Assembly (NCBI GenBank): GCA_013820975.1
Contig: JACDHQ010000078.1
Span: 1-7,892 of the forward strand
Length of the DNA stretch: 7,892 nucleotides
Reading direction: 5' to 3'
DNA from: Gemmatimonadaceae bacterium
GTDB lineage: Bacteria; Gemmatimonadota; Gemmatimonadetes; Gemmatimonadales; Gemmatimonadaceae
In this document: positions 6,965 to 7,892 of the stretch, piece by piece
Numbering within the stretch: position 1 is the first letter of the stretch
Layout of the letters: the number at the start of each line of letters is the position of its first letter
Position numbers and translations under genes: made by a program
The notes under the pieces: generated by a model
What the model was told of the DNA's origin: nothing
The model's input: only the letters and a program-made list of their open reading frames with translations
Databases searched by the model: none

Positions 6965-7402
6965 TCAGACGAGCGTGCCGTCGTCCCAGACCTCACGCAC
7001 GCGGCGCCGGCGGCGCCGGAGCTGCTTCTTCTTGCGTGCGGTCGCGGTCGCGAGCTCGTCTCGCAGGTCCTCCCACGCGTCGCGCCCGGTCCAGACGGCG
7101 TGACGGGCCCGCTTGCGCACGGCAAGCCGGGCATCGGCCCCGCTCAGCGGTGCGGTGAAGAGGGTCACCGCGACGCCGACCAGGGCGCCCAGGACGATTC
7201 CGGCGCCGAAGACGCCGACGCGGTCCCAGTCGAAGTCCTCGTCGTCGTCATCGAGGAGGGACCCGGGGGGAACCTGGCCAATGGCGCCAAGGGGGGACCG
7301 GTCGAGCGGGTCTCCCGGCCGGCGCGTAGTTCCCGCCCCGCCGGTGATGCCCGCGGTGCCCGCGGTCCCCGATGCCTGCTGCCCGCCACGCACGTATGCC
7401 AT
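6965..7402 (-). CDS. YtxH-like single-helix membrane protein
   Basis: A 145-residue protein. Residues 1-30 are low-complexity Gly/Ala/Thr (ASGTAGTAGITGGAG). Residues 51-59 form an acidic patch (DDDDEDFDW). One membrane helix spans about 62-84 (VGVFGAGIVLGALVGVAVTL) and is followed by TAPLSGADAR, which matches the 'APxSGxxxR' step typical of YtxH-domain proteins. An amphipathic region comes next, then a very basic tail with KKK and six Arg in a row (129-134), ending VREVWDDGTLV. YtxH proteins are small envelope proteins often linked to stress, but their molecular role is not established. ATG 7402 is chosen because GGAG lies 7 bases upstream; 50 in-frame codons further upstream look non-coding and overlap the divergent promoter region. 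A hairpin terminator follows directly. The basic tail could bind nucleic acid or anionic lipid, which is inference. Confidence 0.72.
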   Translation of the reverse strand: MAYVRGGQQASGTAGTAGITGGAGTTRRPGDPLDRSPLGAIGQVPPGSLLDDDDEDFDWDRVGVFGAGIVLGALVGVAVTLFTAPLSGADARLAVRKRARHAVWTGRDAWEDLRDELATATARKKKQLRRRRRRVREVWDDGTLV

Positions 7403-7496
7403 GCTAACGCTCCGTCTGCTGGTAAGATTCTTGCTTCGGTCGTCCCGTAACTGCTTGTTTCCCACCGCCTTTCCGCGCCGTTGGCGCACAGGTTCA
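7403..7496. promoter_or_regulatory. Divergent intergenic region
   Basis: These 94 bases separate the YtxH-like gene (minus) from the response regulator gene (plus), so promoters for both should lie here. I see no convincing -35/-10 pair on either strand. GCGCC-GTT-GGCGC (7475-7487) is a small 5-bp hairpin ending 9 bases before the response regulator start, where it could influence ribosome access. Confidence 0.45.
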
Positions 7497-7892
7497 ATGA
7501 CCCCGAATGGCAAGCGCGTGCTGCTCGTCGAGGACAACGAAGACAACCGCATCGTCTATTCCACGATCCTGCGGCACTTCGGCTACTCGGTGATCGAGGC
7601 ACTGAACGGCGAGGAAGGAATCGCGAAGGCCAGGTCGGAAAAGCCGGACCTGATCCTGATGGACATCTCGATCCCGATCATCGACGGGTGGGAAGCCACG
7701 CAGGTGCTGAAGCACGATCCGGAGACGCGGAAGATCCCGATCATCGCCCTGACGGCCCACGCGCTGGCGTCGGACCGCGAAAAGGCGATGGAGGTCGGAT
7801 GCGACGGCTACCTGGCCAAGCCCTGCGAACCGCGGGCGGTCGTCGCGGAGGTGCAGCGGTTCCTGGGAGACGCCGGCACTCAGGGCCAATGA
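7497..7892 (+). CDS. Single-domain response regulator (DivK/CheY-like receiver)
   Basis: A 131-residue stand-alone receiver domain that should accept a phosphoryl group from a histidine kinase or phosphotransfer protein and signal by protein contact, since it has no DNA-binding or enzymatic output domain. The key residues are all present: acidic pair Glu12-Asp13 (LLVEDNEDN), phosphoacceptor Asp56 (LILMDISIP), Thr86 (IALTAHA) and Lys108 (GYLAKPC). The motif order and MDISIP...DGWEATQ..K resemble DivK-type cell-cycle regulators and receivers tied to hybrid kinases. ATG 7497 fits the usual N-terminus. Upstream in-frame codons back to 7113 overlap the YtxH-like gene and are not family-like. The ribosome-binding site is weak (AGG about 6 bases upstream). 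It ends with TGA at the last base of the window. No kinase gene is visible beside it, so its partner is unknown. Confidence 0.92.
   Translation: MTPNGKRVLLVEDNEDNRIVYSTILRHFGYSVIEALNGEEGIAKARSEKPDLILMDISIPIIDGWEATQVLKHDPETRKIPIIALTAHALASDREKAMEVGCDGYLAKPCEPRAVVAEVQRFLGDAGTQGQ

Overview
The window is GC-rich bacterial chromosome, apparently from the phylum Gemmatimonadota. That placement is an inference. It rests on the high GC content, the gene styles, and a remnant of a plug-like protein ending in the IEIYKGP...YIWTRR pattern that I associate with this phylum. It is not a phylogenetic result. Most of the window is ordinary housekeeping or secreted-enzyme content, and I see no mobile element, CRISPR array, RNA gene or obvious novel multi-gene system.

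Layout. The 3' end of gyrB (+ strand, 1-122) runs into a very strong hairpin terminator (173-225), preceded by two small heptamer repeat arrays. Everything from 240 to 7402 then reads on the minus strand. In order along the window these are: a decayed plug-domain remnant (about 240-460); a putative lipoprotein of unknown function (548-1096); a secreted M24 metallopeptidase (1225-2646); a secreted, possibly Tat-exported, phosphodiesterase/nucleotide pyrophosphatase (2716-3750); an aldo/keto reductase (3980-4897) preceded by a small two-helix membrane protein (4911-5153), the pair forming a likely operon; a thymidine/pyrimidine-nucleoside phosphorylase (5285-6625); and a YtxH-like membrane protein (6965-7402). 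A divergent + strand gene for a DivK/CheY-like single-domain response regulator (7497-7892) closes the window.

How the genes relate. Apart from the small membrane protein/aldo-keto reductase pair, the minus-strand genes look like independent transcription units separated by hairpins. Two are secreted hydrolases (peptidase and phosphodiesterase) and one is a cytoplasmic nucleoside phosphorylase. Together they would fit scavenging of peptides and nucleotides, but nothing shows that they are co-regulated.

The two most notable non-coding signals are a triplet of ATGTTnCAT nonamers in an AT-rich island upstream of the phosphodiesterase, with an extended form repeated exactly 32 bp apart, and recurrent very short tandem repeats with 7- or 9-bp units. 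The repeats lie both between genes and, in frame, inside N-terminal coding sequence. One array has overwritten the charged n-region of the peptidase signal peptide.
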